NCBI GenBank assembly: GCA_947601655.1
Contig: CANQGG010000011.1
Location: 1 to 49,785 of the forward strand
Length of the DNA: 49,785 bases
Direction: 5' to 3'
From: an uncultured Akkermansia sp.
Lineage (GTDB): Bacteria; Verrucomicrobiota; Verrucomicrobiia; Verrucomicrobiales; Akkermansiaceae
The stretch's first letter is position 1. Every line of letters begins with the position of its first letter. The notes under the pieces were generated by a model, which searched no databases, was not told where the DNA came from, and saw only the letters and a program-made list of their open reading frames with translations. Below, in pieces: positions 1 through 8,017 of the stretch. The position numbers were made by a program, and so were the translations under genes.

Positions 1-163
1 TGCGAAGAAGGCTGCTCCTGCGAAGAAGGCTGCTCCTGCGAAGAAGGCTGCTCCTGCGAAGAAGCCCGCTCCTGCGAGGAAGCCCGCTCCTGCGAGGAAG
101 CCCGCTCCTGCGAAGAAGCCCGCTCCCGCGAAGAAGCCTGCTCCTGAGAAAAAAAAAAGCTGA
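1..163 (+). CDS. C-terminal tail of a Lys/Ala/Pro-repeat basic protein (partial)
   Basis: Only the last 53 residues are in the window, and the 5' end lies outside it. The reading frame opening at base 2 and ending at TGA 161-163 gives an almost pure hexad repeat: AKKAAP three times, then AKKPAP or ARKPAP, ending PEKKKS. This resembles the lysine/alanine/proline tails of bacterial histone H1-like proteins and the basic tails of some nucleoid or RNA-binding proteins. Such tails are unstructured and bind nucleic acid electrostatically. The globular part, if there is one, cannot be seen, so the protein could also be an unrelated protein with a basic tail. The next gene begins 9 nt downstream on the same strand, which suggests co-transcription. 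Confidence 0.7.
   Translation, partial: AKKAAPAKKAAPAKKAAPAKKPAPARKPAPARKPAPAKKPAPAKKPAPEKKKS
2..145 (+). repeat. Tandem 18-bp repeat coding KKAAPA/KKPAPA hexads
   Basis: About eight direct copies of an 18-bp unit of the form GCGAAGAAGGCTGCTCCT lie head to tail. The first three copies are near-identical. Later copies change GGCTGCT to GCCCGCT and AAG to AGG. Each unit encodes one Lys-Lys-Ala/Pro-Ala-Pro-Ala hexad, and the array continues beyond the left edge. Near-identity at DNA level implies recent expansion by slippage or unequal recombination, so copy number may vary among strains. Confidence 0.85.
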
Positions 164-171
164 CGGGTAAG

Positions 172-834
172 TTGGGGTCTTCTGCGAAGGTCAAGCATGC
201 CAACGAGGCGGTTAACAGTCTCTCGGAGAAAAAATCTCACTCTTCCCAACGCACTACTTCCCCAGCACGGAACACGGCGACCGATACCGGGACGTCGAAT
301 TTGTCCAAAGAGAGCGAGCGCCGCAAAAAAGTAAAAGCGACGCTCGCTTCTTTGCGCTCCATTCCTAACTGGAAGGGCTTCCTTGAGGAGCAGAAGCAAA
401 AACTTCTCCAGATGCGGGAACAGCTTCTGCCCGGCATGCAAAACGTGACGCGCGATCATTTGCGCAGTGGAGAGGCAAATGTCGCATCTCCTTCCGGCCA
501 GCATATTGGCGATGCCGGCAGTGAGGCGGAACAACGCGATATTACTATCCTTCGTCTTGATAAAGGTCGCGAATTACTCTTTGAAATCGACTCTGCTCTT
601 GAGCGAATTGCCAAAGGGACTTACGGTGTCTGCGAACTTTCCTTAGAGCCAATTCCCCTCAAGCGTCTGCAGGTGCAGCCCTACTGCCGATTCACTGTGC
701 AGTGCCAGGAAGAGTACGAGAAAACGTATGGGCCCCTTGGCTCCATGCGAGATAAAAATTCACACGATGTGGGCTTTTCCGGCCTCCAAAAAGTGATTGA
801 TTCCACAATTTCTCTTGACGAAGATGAGGAATAG
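172..834 (+). CDS. DksA/TraR-like regulator with degenerate zinc finger
   Basis: A 220-residue protein in the DksA/TraR family, whose members bind the RNA polymerase secondary channel. The N-terminal ~60 residues are low-complexity and rich in Ser, Lys and Thr. Residues ~65-150 form the predicted coiled coil, with an acidic turn region. The C-terminal segment from GTYGVCELS to QCQEEYEK matches the DksA zinc-finger position. The usual CxxC pairs are reduced: the first is C-x2-S, and the second keeps its last Cys plus an extra Cys earlier in the segment (PYCRFTVQC). Zinc binding is therefore doubtful. The start is uncertain. TTG at 172 is the first good candidate after an in-frame stop at 145-147, a CTG at 160 is possible, and the first in-frame ATG is only at 412, inside the coiled coil. 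It follows the basic-tail gene closely. Confidence 0.8.
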   Translation: MGSSAKVKHANEAVNSLSEKKSHSSQRTTSPARNTATDTGTSNLSKESERRKKVKATLASLRSIPNWKGFLEEQKQKLLQMREQLLPGMQNVTRDHLRSGEANVASPSGQHIGDAGSEAEQRDITILRLDKGRELLFEIDSALERIAKGTYGVCELSLEPIPLKRLQVQPYCRFTVQCQEEYEKTYGPLGSMRDKNSHDVGFSGLQKVIDSTISLDEDEE

Positions 835-842
835 TGTAGAAT
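815..842 (+). promoter_or_regulatory. Predicted sigma70-type promoter of rpmG-rpsR
   Basis: TTGACG (815-820), a 16-nt spacer, then TAGAAT (837-842). The expected start is near 849, about 24 nt before the rpmG ATG. The element overlaps the 3' end of the DksA-like gene. It is a consensus match only. Confidence 0.5.
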
Positions 843-872
843 ACCGCCCCGAGCACAATTCACTGATTAACC

Positions 873-1046
873 ATGCCGAGAGACATCATTATCCTGGAAT
901 GCACAGAAGCGAAGGCTGAAGGAAAGCCGGCTTCCCGTTACGTGACTACGCGCAACAAGAAGAGTCCCCGCACCCCTGGACGTCTGGAAAAGATCAAGTT
1001 TAACCCCTTCCTGAAACGTCGCACTCTTCACCGTGAGATGCGCTGA
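873..1046 (+). CDS. rpmG: 50S ribosomal protein L33
   Basis: A 57-residue protein with the bL33 pattern: [14 protein letters not shown] at the start, a YVTTRNKK core, then [19 protein letters not shown]. It belongs to the large ribosomal subunit near the E site. Only one Cys is present, so this is the zinc-free (C-minus) form, in contrast to the four-Cys form. The ATG at 873 has no recognisable Shine-Dalgarno sequence. A sigma70-like promoter lies about 30-58 nt upstream. rpsR follows 38 nt after its stop, consistent with a two-gene ribosomal operon. Confidence 0.95.
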   Translation: MPRDIIILECTEAKAEGKPASRYVTTRNKKSPRTPGRLEKIKFNPFLKRRTLHREMR

Positions 1047-1084
1047 TAGTACCCGCCAATCTTTCGTACAAACAACAAATATCT

Positions 1085-1330
1085 ATGACCAACGAGTTCA
1101 AGAGCGTCGAGCGTAGGATTCGCTTCCGCACCTGCAATAGATCCATGCCTCATCGTCGAATCGACATCCCCGCCGGTGCCGTAGACATGTGCAATCCGGA
1201 GTTTCTTTCCAAGTTCACTTCAGAAACAGGCAAGATTCTGCCTCGTCGTGTCACTGGTGTCTCTGCCAAGACACACCGCCGTATCACGCGTGAAATCCGT
1301 CGCGCGCGGGCGGTCAACCTCCTTCCCTGA
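1085..1330 (+). CDS. rpsR: 30S ribosomal protein S18
   Basis: An 81-residue bS18. The C-terminal two-thirds carries the family signature [20 protein letters not shown] followed by a helix rich in Arg ([19 protein letters not shown]). S18 binds the central domain of 16S rRNA together with S6. No rpsF is visible beside it here; the partner in this cluster is rpmG. No Shine-Dalgarno is seen before the ATG. The stop at 1328-1330 is immediately followed by an A-run and then the structured RNA described next, so the structure could be the 3' UTR of this mRNA or a separate leader for folE2. Confidence 0.95.
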   Translation: MTNEFKSVERRIRFRTCNRSMPHRRIDIPAGAVDMCNPEFLSKFTSETGKILPRRVTGVSAKTHRRITREIRRARAVNLLP

Positions 1331-1336
1331 AAAAAA

Positions 1337-1548
1337 GGGCAGGAGGACGCACCAAACGATCGTACTGATGGGATGGGACTGTCCTCCTGTCGTTCGTGAA
1401 AGCGTTTGGTGCATCTTTTCGCTTTCTCCCGGGCGGGGAGTTCTTGATGGCTCGCAACTTCGCGCTGATCAAGACAACGACTGAGGCCAGGAGAAGGCAA
1501 CGCACCGGGAGCTTGCAGGAGTTGTACCACATCTGCGGGCTCTTTTTT
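1337..1548 (+). ncRNA. Structured RNA candidate: pseudoknot plus terminator upstream of folE2
   Basis: The 249 nt between rpsR and folE2 hold dense complementary segments. CAGGAGGAC (1340-1348) pairs perfectly with GTCCTCCTG (1381-1389), and GCACCAAACG (1349-1358) pairs perfectly with CGTTTGGTGC (1403-1412). The order is A-B-A'-B', so the helices cross as an H-type pseudoknot. A competing hairpin GAAAGCG (1398-1404)/CGCTTTC (1420-1426) would capture part of B'. Further stems are CTCCC/GGGAG (1426-1430/1436-1440) and TCTTGAT/ATCAAGA (1442-1448/1468-1474). An intrinsic terminator closes the region. The arrangement suits a riboswitch-like attenuator of folE2, or an independent small RNA. I do not recognise it as the THF, THF-II, preQ1, SRP, 6S, tmRNA or RNase P type. 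The pairings are visible directly; the function is inference. Confidence 0.6.
1510..1548 (+). terminator. Intrinsic terminator just upstream of folE2
   Basis: GAGCTTGCAG (1510-1519) pairs with CTGCGGGCTC (1532-1541) over 10 bp with two G-U pairs and a 12-nt loop, followed by TTTTTTTT (1541-1548). It lies only 31 nt before the folE2 ATG, an unusual place for a terminator unless it acts as an attenuator or ends a separate transcript. Confidence 0.75.
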
Positions 1549-1579
1549 GTTTCTCCCTATTTACTCTCCCGATCCTCCC

Positions 1580-2368
1580 ATGAAGGAGCTGCGCGATACC
1601 CAGAACGAACACGACTCCCGCCACATATCTATCGACCGAGTCGGCGTGCGGGGCATTCACTACCCCATTGTCGTGATCGATAAGGAAAATCGCACACAAT
1701 CGACCGTGGCAAAAATTGCTCTCATGGTTGATCTCCCCCAACAATACAAGGGGACGCACATGAGCCGGTTCATTGAGGCTCTCCACGAGCACCAACGTTA
1801 TCTTGACGTGCATTCTGCCGTTCGTCTACCAAATCGCTTGCTGAAAAAACTCTCCGCCCAGCGTGCCCACGTTGAAATCGATTTTCCCTTCTTCCGATTA
1901 AAGAAGTCGCCCGTCACTGGCATGGAAGGAATGATGAACTATGACGTGCGTTTTGAGATTGACGCAGAGCGTGGCAAGGAAGGAGCTTTCACGTTGACCA
2001 TACGAGTGCCACTCACCACGCTTTGCCCCTGCTCCAAAGCGATGAGCGACCATGGCGCCCACAATCAAAGAAGTATCGTCACGTATTCCGTGCGCTTCTC
2101 CGGTTCTCCCGTGTGGATTGAAGATATCATTGACATGATTGAACAATGCGGCAGTTGCCAGCTGTACAGTCTTCTCAAACGACCGGATGAAAAATATGTC
2201 ACCGACTACGCATACGAACATCCCGTCTTTGTGGAGGATCTCGTACGCAATGTCGCCGTTGCTACTGAACGCTACAATGCCTTCAGCTGGTATCGCGTGG
2301 AAGCGGAAAACTTCGAATCCATCCACAATCACAATGCATATGCTATGGTAGAGCGGGATCTCTCCTAA
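1580..2368 (+). CDS. folE2: GTP cyclohydrolase FolE2 (type IB)
   Basis: A 262-residue enzyme that makes 7,8-dihydroneopterin triphosphate from GTP, the first step of folate synthesis and also of the 7-deazaguanine pathway. FolE2-type motifs are visible: KGTHMSRFIE near residue 57, TLCPCSKAMSDHGAHNQRS with the conserved Cys and His residues in the middle, and HNHNAYAMVERD at the C terminus. The family works with several divalent metals and is known elsewhere as the zinc-independent alternative to FolE. ATG 1580 gives the usual N terminus; an upstream TTG at 1547 lies inside the terminator U-tract and is unlikely. The terminator and pseudoknot directly upstream suggest control by attenuation. 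An orphan gene starts 23 nt after its stop. Confidence 0.93.
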   Translation: MKELRDTQNEHDSRHISIDRVGVRGIHYPIVVIDKENRTQSTVAKIALMVDLPQQYKGTHMSRFIEALHEHQRYLDVHSAVRLPNRLLKKLSAQRAHVEIDFPFFRLKKSPVTGMEGMMNYDVRFEIDAERGKEGAFTLTIRVPLTTLCPCSKAMSDHGAHNQRSIVTYSVRFSGSPVWIEDIIDMIEQCGSCQLYSLLKRPDEKYVTDYAYEHPVFVEDLVRNVAVATERYNAFSWYRVEAENFESIHNHNAYAMVERDLS

Positions 2369-2391
2369 ATTTGCCTTCCCTATTTTTTCCC

Positions 2392-4884
2392 ATGCCAGAC
2401 ATCACACCTCTCCATGAGCTCGGCAAATTACCGGAAGATCAGCTTCAGAATCTGGTGCCTATCACCACGCAGCAGATGCTCACCCTCTTCCGTCAATCTG
2501 TGGCCGATATTCTCCATCACGCCGGCTTCTCACGCCTTCCGAAAGACCTGACAGAATTGGGAACACCTGGCGCTAAACGCGAGCTCCGCCTCACTATCCT
2601 CACCGATTCCGGTCATGATGCCCGGATTATCTTTGCGCCTGCTGCTTCTGACCCCATCGATCTGGAAGCCCTGAGCAGCGAGGAATGCGCTTACCTCGAG
2701 CGCGTTCACCCACAAGCAGAAATCTACTATGCCTCATTTTTTCTGACTCAGGATGACCACCGCGTCTACATGATTGGCCCTGTTCTTCTGCGTCGTGGCG
2801 GCAACTGGCGAACCTCCACCTCCGGCGATCATATTACTCAATTTCTGCCTCCCCGCCTTCGCGCGGAGCAAATCATGCGCAGCGGCGCTTCCCTTCTCGG
2901 CGGCGCCGAACTCTTCAAAATGGAGCACATGCTTGTGCCGCACATGGCTCGATGTGGGGTGCAACCAAGATTCAGCATACGAGGACTCTTCAGCGACCGC
3001 GCCCAGGACAACGAAACACTGCGGGCGTTGATGGACGGGGGGACTCTCCCCACGCATTTCGTTCTGTTTCGATCAGAGCGCGCTTCAGGCAAGGGGCATT
3101 CCCTTTTCCGCCGTGCATTTTTTTACCACAGTGAACAGCCCGAGAATATTCTCACGTTGCGCGATGATCCCTATCGGCAAGATTCGGATGTGCCTGGTCC
3201 CATCCTCCTGCAAACAGCGAATGGCTTTAGTCTGCGGGCGGACTGTCTGGAAGTCATGACCCTTCCCGGAGCGCTCCTAACTGACTCGCGCTACAAGTGG
3301 ACTCTCAGTCTGGTGGCAACAGCCTGCGGGGGCGATGAGCTCTATTCAGTGGATGGATTAGTGCAGCCGCATCTCGGCAGTTGTGTAACCTCTCTGCGCG
3401 GACGCGTGCTTGACGCAACCGTGCAATCTGTGAATGGTCGCATGGTTGGAATGTGGCGGCTAGAGGTAAGAATCAAGGAAGAGACGCTGCGCGTATGCGC
3501 CTTTGTAAGTCGGGAGCTCTGGGAGTTGGAATCCCCCCCGCACCGTGGAGACGAGGTTGCATGCAACGGCTTGCTCTACGCAGTGCCCGATTCGTTTCTC
3601 GGTGTCGCATCAAGCGAGGAGAGCCAGGCCCCGTCAGCAAAATCTCCCCGCGTCGCAAAACGTCTGCCTCGCTTATATACCAACGCCAGTGAGGCGGTGG
3701 CATGCCGTTCCCTCGGCGTGGCTCTTTTCACAGGTGAATGGGATGCCTTCACCGCCCTTGCCGATGAAAATCTTTCCTACACCAGCGCAATGAACGGCAC
3801 TTGTCTCTCCGGACGCGATGCCTTCATTCGCTACATGCGCGAACGCCGCGCACTTTGGGAAAAGCAAAATGGCTGGGCGGGCATGTGCATGGATACGGGA
3901 ACGGTTCAGCATGAAGGAAAGCGTCGAGCCTGCGCGATGATATCATGCTATGGTCGCATGGTGGGCGCATGGGTTCTCTCTCTTTCCTCCGGTCATGTTG
4001 TAAGCATCGAAACGCTTCCGACGGAACTGAATGCCACGTTCGAAATGGATGCAGCGTGTAAAATGGCTCCTCCCTTCTTTCATCCGATGCGAGGACACAT
4101 CACACCGCACCCGGCGTTGCAAACTCCTCTGCAGCATTTTGCCTACGTCTTTCTCCGCGAGTGTACGCGACTGAGAACCGGACTTCGAGATCAACGTCCC
4201 GCAGGGGCACCGGCTTCGGTGCGTGGTGCTCGATGGCTGAAAACGACGCGCAACGAACCTGCTTGCTGTGATTTTGTCTTTGCTGTGGATGATCGCGTGT
4301 ACGCCGTCTGCGCAGTGGAAGTTGAAAAGCACCCTATGGAAGGCGGCACGCCGGAAGAAATTGTGCAGGCAGTACAAAACAGGGAACAGCTTTTGACCCT
4401 GGCTGAGAAAAATCACCTCATCCCATGTATTTTTCCAGTACGGCGCAACATGCAAATTGATCCGCAAAATGGTTGGAATCTCTGGGATATGCGCGATCTG
4501 CAACCCCTGTCCCCAGATATGCCCACGGCACAGGAAAGCGTAACGCAGACTCCGTCGGCATGGCCGGTTTACCTCGCTGCTGTGGAACAGCTACAGAAAC
4601 GCATTGAAAACATGGGCGGGAAACTCATAGCAGCTCATGAAACGCCGGATCTGGCACCGCACGTCTGGTTTCGAGATGCACGCGGCACTCTCAGCTGGGT
4701 TCTCCTTCAGATTGCCGATCAAACTTCCCTCCCGATTCCTGCTATTTCTGCTGAAAAAGGGGAAGAACAACCCAGAGGCTATACCGTGACCGCCACCCCC
4801 TATGGGGACCCGGCAGGCTGTTCTCCGGCGCGCTGCCAGGATCCTATATTCGTGCAATTCAGCGATTTCAAACAGCTCGGCTGA
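2392..4884 (+). CDS. Large hypothetical protein with an NTF2-like central segment
   Basis: An 830-residue protein that I do not recognise as a whole. No signal peptide or membrane segment is visible, so it is probably cytoplasmic. Residues ~1-330 are mixed alpha/beta without a known motif. Residues ~335-410 (RGRVLDATVQSVNGRMVGMW onward) look beta-rich. Residues ~430-550 resemble an NTF2/SnoaL-like fold, with EWDAFTALADENLSYTSAMN and a GRDAFIRYM helix. A further alpha/beta part (~570-700) is followed by a C-terminal ~110 residues. ATG 2392 is preferred to the TTG at 2371, but neither has a clear ribosome site. It lies 23 nt after folE2, so it is probably co-transcribed, and it converges on the M16 protease gene 13 nt away. 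No function is assigned. Confidence 0.7.
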   Translation: MPDITPLHELGKLPEDQLQNLVPITTQQMLTLFRQSVADILHHAGFSRLPKDLTELGTPGAKRELRLTILTDSGHDARIIFAPAASDPIDLEALSSEECAYLERVHPQAEIYYASFFLTQDDHRVYMIGPVLLRRGGNWRTSTSGDHITQFLPPRLRAEQIMRSGASLLGGAELFKMEHMLVPHMARCGVQPRFSIRGLFSDRAQDNETLRALMDGGTLPTHFVLFRSERASGKGHSLFRRAFFYHSEQPENILTLRDDPYRQDSDVPGPILLQTANGFSLRADCLEVMTLPGALLTDSRYKWTLSLVATACGGDELYSVDGLVQPHLGSCVTSLRGRVLDATVQSVNGRMVGMWRLEVRIKEETLRVCAFVSRELWELESPPHRGDEVACNGLLYAVPDSFLGVASSEESQAPSAKSPRVAKRLPRLYTNASEAVACRSLGVALFTGEWDAFTALADENLSYTSAMNGTCLSGRDAFIRYMRERRALWEKQNGWAGMCMDTGTVQHEGKRRACAMISCYGRMVGAWVLSLSSGHVVSIETLPTELNATFEMDAACKMAPPFFHPMRGHITPHPALQTPLQHFAYVFLRECTRLRTGLRDQRPAGAPASVRGARWLKTTRNEPACCDFVFAVDDRVYAVCAVEVEKHPMEGGTPEEIVQAVQNREQLLTLAEKNHLIPCIFPVRRNMQIDPQNGWNLWDMRDLQPLSPDMPTAQESVTQTPSAWPVYLAAVEQLQKRIENMGGKLIAAHETPDLAPHVWFRDARGTLSWVLLQIADQTSLPIPAISAEKGEEQPRGYTVTATPYGDPAGCSPARCQDPIFVQFSDFKQLG

Positions 4885-4897
4885 TCTGGTCGTCCAA

Positions 4898-7423
4898 TCA
4901 CACTTCCTCCGGCGGCAGCACCTGTACACTACACCTATGCTGCTGCGGAGAAAAGATACGCTTGATGTACGCCTGCATTTGCGGTAGGGTTACGCCACGA
5001 ACAGCGTCTATCAATTTTGACGTCGCCGAAATGTCGTGCTCCAGCAAAGCATCCAAGGCCATCGTGACATTGATTTTCTCAAGGCTCTGCGTGGAAAGGA
5101 GATGTGTGCTGATCACCATGGCTCGTGTATTTTCCAGCTCTTCCTGAGTAATTCCCTGCACTGCAAGACGATTCAGTGTCTCTTCCAGTGCGCGATTCGT
5201 ATCCTGCAACAATTCAGGAGACGTCTCCGGAAGCAGGATCAGACAACCGGCATCCACCCCAATCATTCGCTGTACACCCACGCTATACACAAGCCCCCGC
5301 TTCTCTCGCAGTTCTTTGTACAACGGCCCGCTCATATCCATGCACCAGCTTTCCAACACGAGTTCAAGCGGCATGTCCTGATGACCAATCGGCACCGTTG
5401 GCACAGCTAGCGCAACGGCAGCCTGTTGCGCCGCTTCCGGCGTATGTATCTTGTTCTTCCCACATGTGAACTCCGGAGTAGCTGGATGTTTGACTGATTC
5501 ACCCTGAGGCAAATCAGAAAAACAACTCTGCTTAATCCACTCCTCCACTGTCTGCCCGTCGAGACACCCGGCAATGGAAAGCACGGCATTTTTCGCGCAA
5601 AAAACACGGCGGTGCAGCATCAACAAATCTTCACGCGTCAAACCTGCCACGCTTTCCTGTGTCCCGTCCGGCCCGTGCCCATAACCATCCTTCCCATAGC
5701 ACAAGGAAAGTACACGTCGACAAGCCAGAGCTCCTGGGTTCTGCTCATCCTCCCTCAGTGCAGCAAGTTGATCTTCCTTCGCCGTGCTCACCGCCTGCTC
5801 CTCGAGCAGCGGATGCAGTACAATATCCGCCAGCAGCTCCAACATCTGGTGCGCATCTTCCGGCAAACAACGAATAGAGAGAGTAATGCTGTTATCCCCG
5901 CTCCGACTACTCAAGCTCGCCCCCGAGTTCTCCACAAGAGCCGCTATCTCGGCCGCACTGCGGCTTGTAGTTCCCTTCGGCATGAGCTCGGCAAGCAAGT
6001 TCGATGCTCCGCCATGAGCCGCATCCTCCACGCGGCTCCCCGCTCCCACGGCGAATATGATGTGCACCAGCTCCTGTCCACCATCGGAATGCAACACGCA
6101 ACGCAAGCCCTCCGCAGTTGTGGTTTCATACGTGCGTACGCTTTTTTCCGCCGGCACTTTTTGCCGATTGCGACTTGCGGCTCCTGTCGGATCCACGCTC
6201 ACCTCCGTAATGCGCTCGCGCCCGAGGTAAAGACGAGCCACACGCTGCAAATCCTGCGCCGTTACCCGCATAAACGCCTCGCTCCACTCGCGAGATGCAT
6301 GCACATTGTGATGGTGCGGCCAAATGCTGCAGAGCATGCCGGCAATACGTTCCACTGATGTCTGCTGCCGCAGAAGCTCCACCCGGTACCGCTTCTTCTC
6401 CCGCCGCAAAGCTTCTTCAAAGTCTGCCTCCGCCAGAGTCCCAATGTAGCGCAGAAGCTCATCACGCCATGCATCACGGCGTTCAAAATCCACATCAGCC
6501 TCCACAACGAAAGCGCCCTCACCACCGACATGCGCCACAAACTGAGTCCCCACCTCATGCACCAGACTGCGAGTATCATGGTATTCGCGGTAAAGCCACG
6601 CCGTTCTGCCATTGCCCAGGATGGCACTCAGCATACTCAAAGCCACTGAATCCGGATGGTTACGCTCCGGCACACGCCACGCCAGGGCTTCATAGCTGGT
6701 GGATCGCGGAAATTCCCTACGACTCACACGATTCCCCCACTGTCGTGGCTCCTGCGGAAAGACGATTTTCTCCCTCCGTACATACTGGGGTATAACCCTG
6801 CACTCTTCTTCCAGAATGCTCTGCACCTGCCGCGTATCCACATCTCCCACCACGCAGACAAACGCATTCCCGGGCATATAACGACTGGCATGATAGCTTC
6901 GTAAATCCTCGCGTGTGAGCGCATCAAACCCGGCTCGCGTACCTATCACCGGAAGACGACGCGGGTGCAGCGTGTAGAGCGTTTCCATGAGTGCACGATA
7001 TGCCACGTCATCCGGGTCGTCATCGCACATTTCCATTTCCCGGCGTATCACCTCCCTCTCGCTCTCCCATTCCTCTTCCGGAAATACAGGTTTGAACACC
7101 AACTGCAATAATATGTGAAGAAATTGCGTCCAGTTTTCCGCCGCACCATGAATGTGAAAAACGGTGCTCATGGAGCTCGTGTAGGCATTCCAAACTCCGC
7201 CCAGCGCCGCAACCTTCTCATTGAGGTCCGCAGCGCTATACTCCTCCGTCCCCTTAAACACCATATGCTCCAGCAGGTGGGAAATACCGGTTCCCTCGTA
7301 CTCCCCCTCCAACGCAGACCCCGTTTCAACACCCGCATGAATGGCCACGACCGGCATGTCACGCTTTTCCTGCACAATCAACGTCAAGCCATTCGCACAG
7401 GTATAAACGCTAGGCTCAATCAT
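4898..7423 (-). CDS. M16 (pitrilysin-type) zinc metallopeptidase, two-lobe form
   Basis: An 841-residue peptidase of the insulinase/pitrilysin clan. The N-terminal lobe carries the inverted zinc motif HLLEH (His49, Glu52, His53) and the downstream glutamate in the SEREVIRREMEM helix. The C-terminal half repeats the fold (GLRCVLHSDGG, then ASNLLAELMPKGT) without HxxEH and is the usual inactive lobe. Such enzymes degrade short peptides in a clamshell chamber. No signal peptide is seen. ATG 7423 is chosen over longer in-frame openings because GGGAGGAAG, a strong ribosome site, lies just upstream and MIEPSVYTCANGLTLIV aligns with family N termini. It follows the DJ-1 gene by 16 nt, in a minus-strand run with smpB and rpoZ. 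Confidence 0.92.
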   Translation of the reverse strand: MIEPSVYTCANGLTLIVQEKRDMPVVAIHAGVETGSALEGEYEGTGISHLLEHMVFKGTEEYSAADLNEKVAALGGVWNAYTSSMSTVFHIHGAAENWTQFLHILLQLVFKPVFPEEEWESEREVIRREMEMCDDDPDDVAYRALMETLYTLHPRRLPVIGTRAGFDALTREDLRSYHASRYMPGNAFVCVVGDVDTRQVQSILEEECRVIPQYVRREKIVFPQEPRQWGNRVSRREFPRSTSYEALAWRVPERNHPDSVALSMLSAILGNGRTAWLYREYHDTRSLVHEVGTQFVAHVGGEGAFVVEADVDFERRDAWRDELLRYIGTLAEADFEEALRREKKRYRVELLRQQTSVERIAGMLCSIWPHHHNVHASREWSEAFMRVTAQDLQRVARLYLGRERITEVSVDPTGAASRNRQKVPAEKSVRTYETTTAEGLRCVLHSDGGQELVHIIFAVGAGSRVEDAAHGGASNLLAELMPKGTTSRSAAEIAALVENSGASLSSRSGDNSITLSIRCLPEDAHQMLELLADIVLHPLLEEQAVSTAKEDQLAALREDEQNPGALACRRVLSLCYGKDGYGHGPDGTQESVAGLTREDLLMLHRRVFCAKNAVLSIAGCLDGQTVEEWIKQSCFSDLPQGESVKHPATPEFTCGKNKIHTPEAAQQAAVALAVPTVPIGHQDMPLELVLESWCMDMSGPLYKELREKRGLVYSVGVQRMIGVDAGCLILLPETSPELLQDTNRALEETLNRLAVQGITQEELENTRAMVISTHLLSTQSLEKINVTMALDALLEHDISATSKLIDAVRGVTLPQMQAYIKRIFSPQQHRCSVQVLPPEEV

Positions 7424-7439
7424 GTCGCTTCCTCCCGAT

Positions 7440-8009
7440 TCAGTGGCCGTAGCACATCTCCTTCTTGAGCAGCGTCGTCCTTTCCTCTCCCGCAAGGTAG
7501 TCCGCAAGAGCGTAGCCAAAATCCAAGGCCGCTGCAGGTCCTCTACCTGTGATGAGATTACCGTCCGTCACTGTCTGCCTCGACTCCACCTGAGCCGACT
7601 CCACGGCACGCAGCACGTCCGGAGCTGGATAACACGTGATACGTCGTCCATTCACCACTCCTGCGGCAGCCAGCACCATCGGCGCCGCACAAATCGCCGC
7701 TACAAGTTTACCCTCTGCGTACAAAGATTGCACCAGCTGCAGCACGGTTACTTGCTGTTTGAGATCCCAAGCCGCAGGGCCACCGGGGATGAGGATTCCA
7801 TCCCACCACTTCCCCTTCGCGTCGTCGATGAGGCAATCCGTTATCAGCGGCATACCGTGAGCACCCTCCACCTCTCGTGTACCGACTCCTGCCACACACA
7901 CTCTCACGCCGAGCCGACGCAGGATATCCACGGGAGTCGTTAGCTCGATTTCCTCAAATCCACGAGCTGCCACTACCAAAATTGTCTGGCTTTCCTTTTC
8001 TGTTCTCAT
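7440..8009 (-). CDS. DJ-1/PfpI family protein
   Basis: A 189-residue flavodoxin-like protein of the DJ-1/ThiJ/PfpI superfamily. Features seen are ILVVAARGFEEIE with the conserved Glu near the N terminus, GILIPGGPAAWDL, and the nucleophile elbow AAICAAPMVLAAAG with the conserved Cys. NLITGRGPAAALDFGYAL near the C terminus is typical of the YajL/DJ-1 branch, which includes oxidative-stress chaperones, glyoxalases and proposed deglycases. The exact activity cannot be read from sequence. ATG 8009 is preferred; a TTG at 8021 overlaps the smpB stop (TTGA) and would add four residues. It lies 8 nt after smpB, so translational coupling is likely. Confidence 0.88.
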   Translation of the reverse strand: MRTEKESQTILVVAARGFEEIELTTPVDILRRLGVRVCVAGVGTREVEGAHGMPLITDCLIDDAKGKWWDGILIPGGPAAWDLKQQVTVLQLVQSLYAEGKLVAAICAAPMVLAAAGVVNGRRITCYPAPDVLRAVESAQVESRQTVTDGNLITGRGPAAALDFGYALADYLAGEERTTLLKKEMCYGH

Positions 8010-8017
8010 AATCGTGT

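Noticed and set aside
1337..1548. Identification as a known THF, preQ1, 6S, SRP, tmRNA or RNase P RNA
   Set aside because: I do not see the conserved cores of these RNAs, so I left it unassigned rather than force a name.
1396..1683. A 95-codon frame within the folE2 leader
   Set aside because: It runs through the terminator and into folE2 in another frame; the RNA structure is the better explanation.
5612..6358. A 248-codon plus-strand frame inside the M16 protease gene
   Set aside because: Shadow of the protease coding strand; it shows no family motif.
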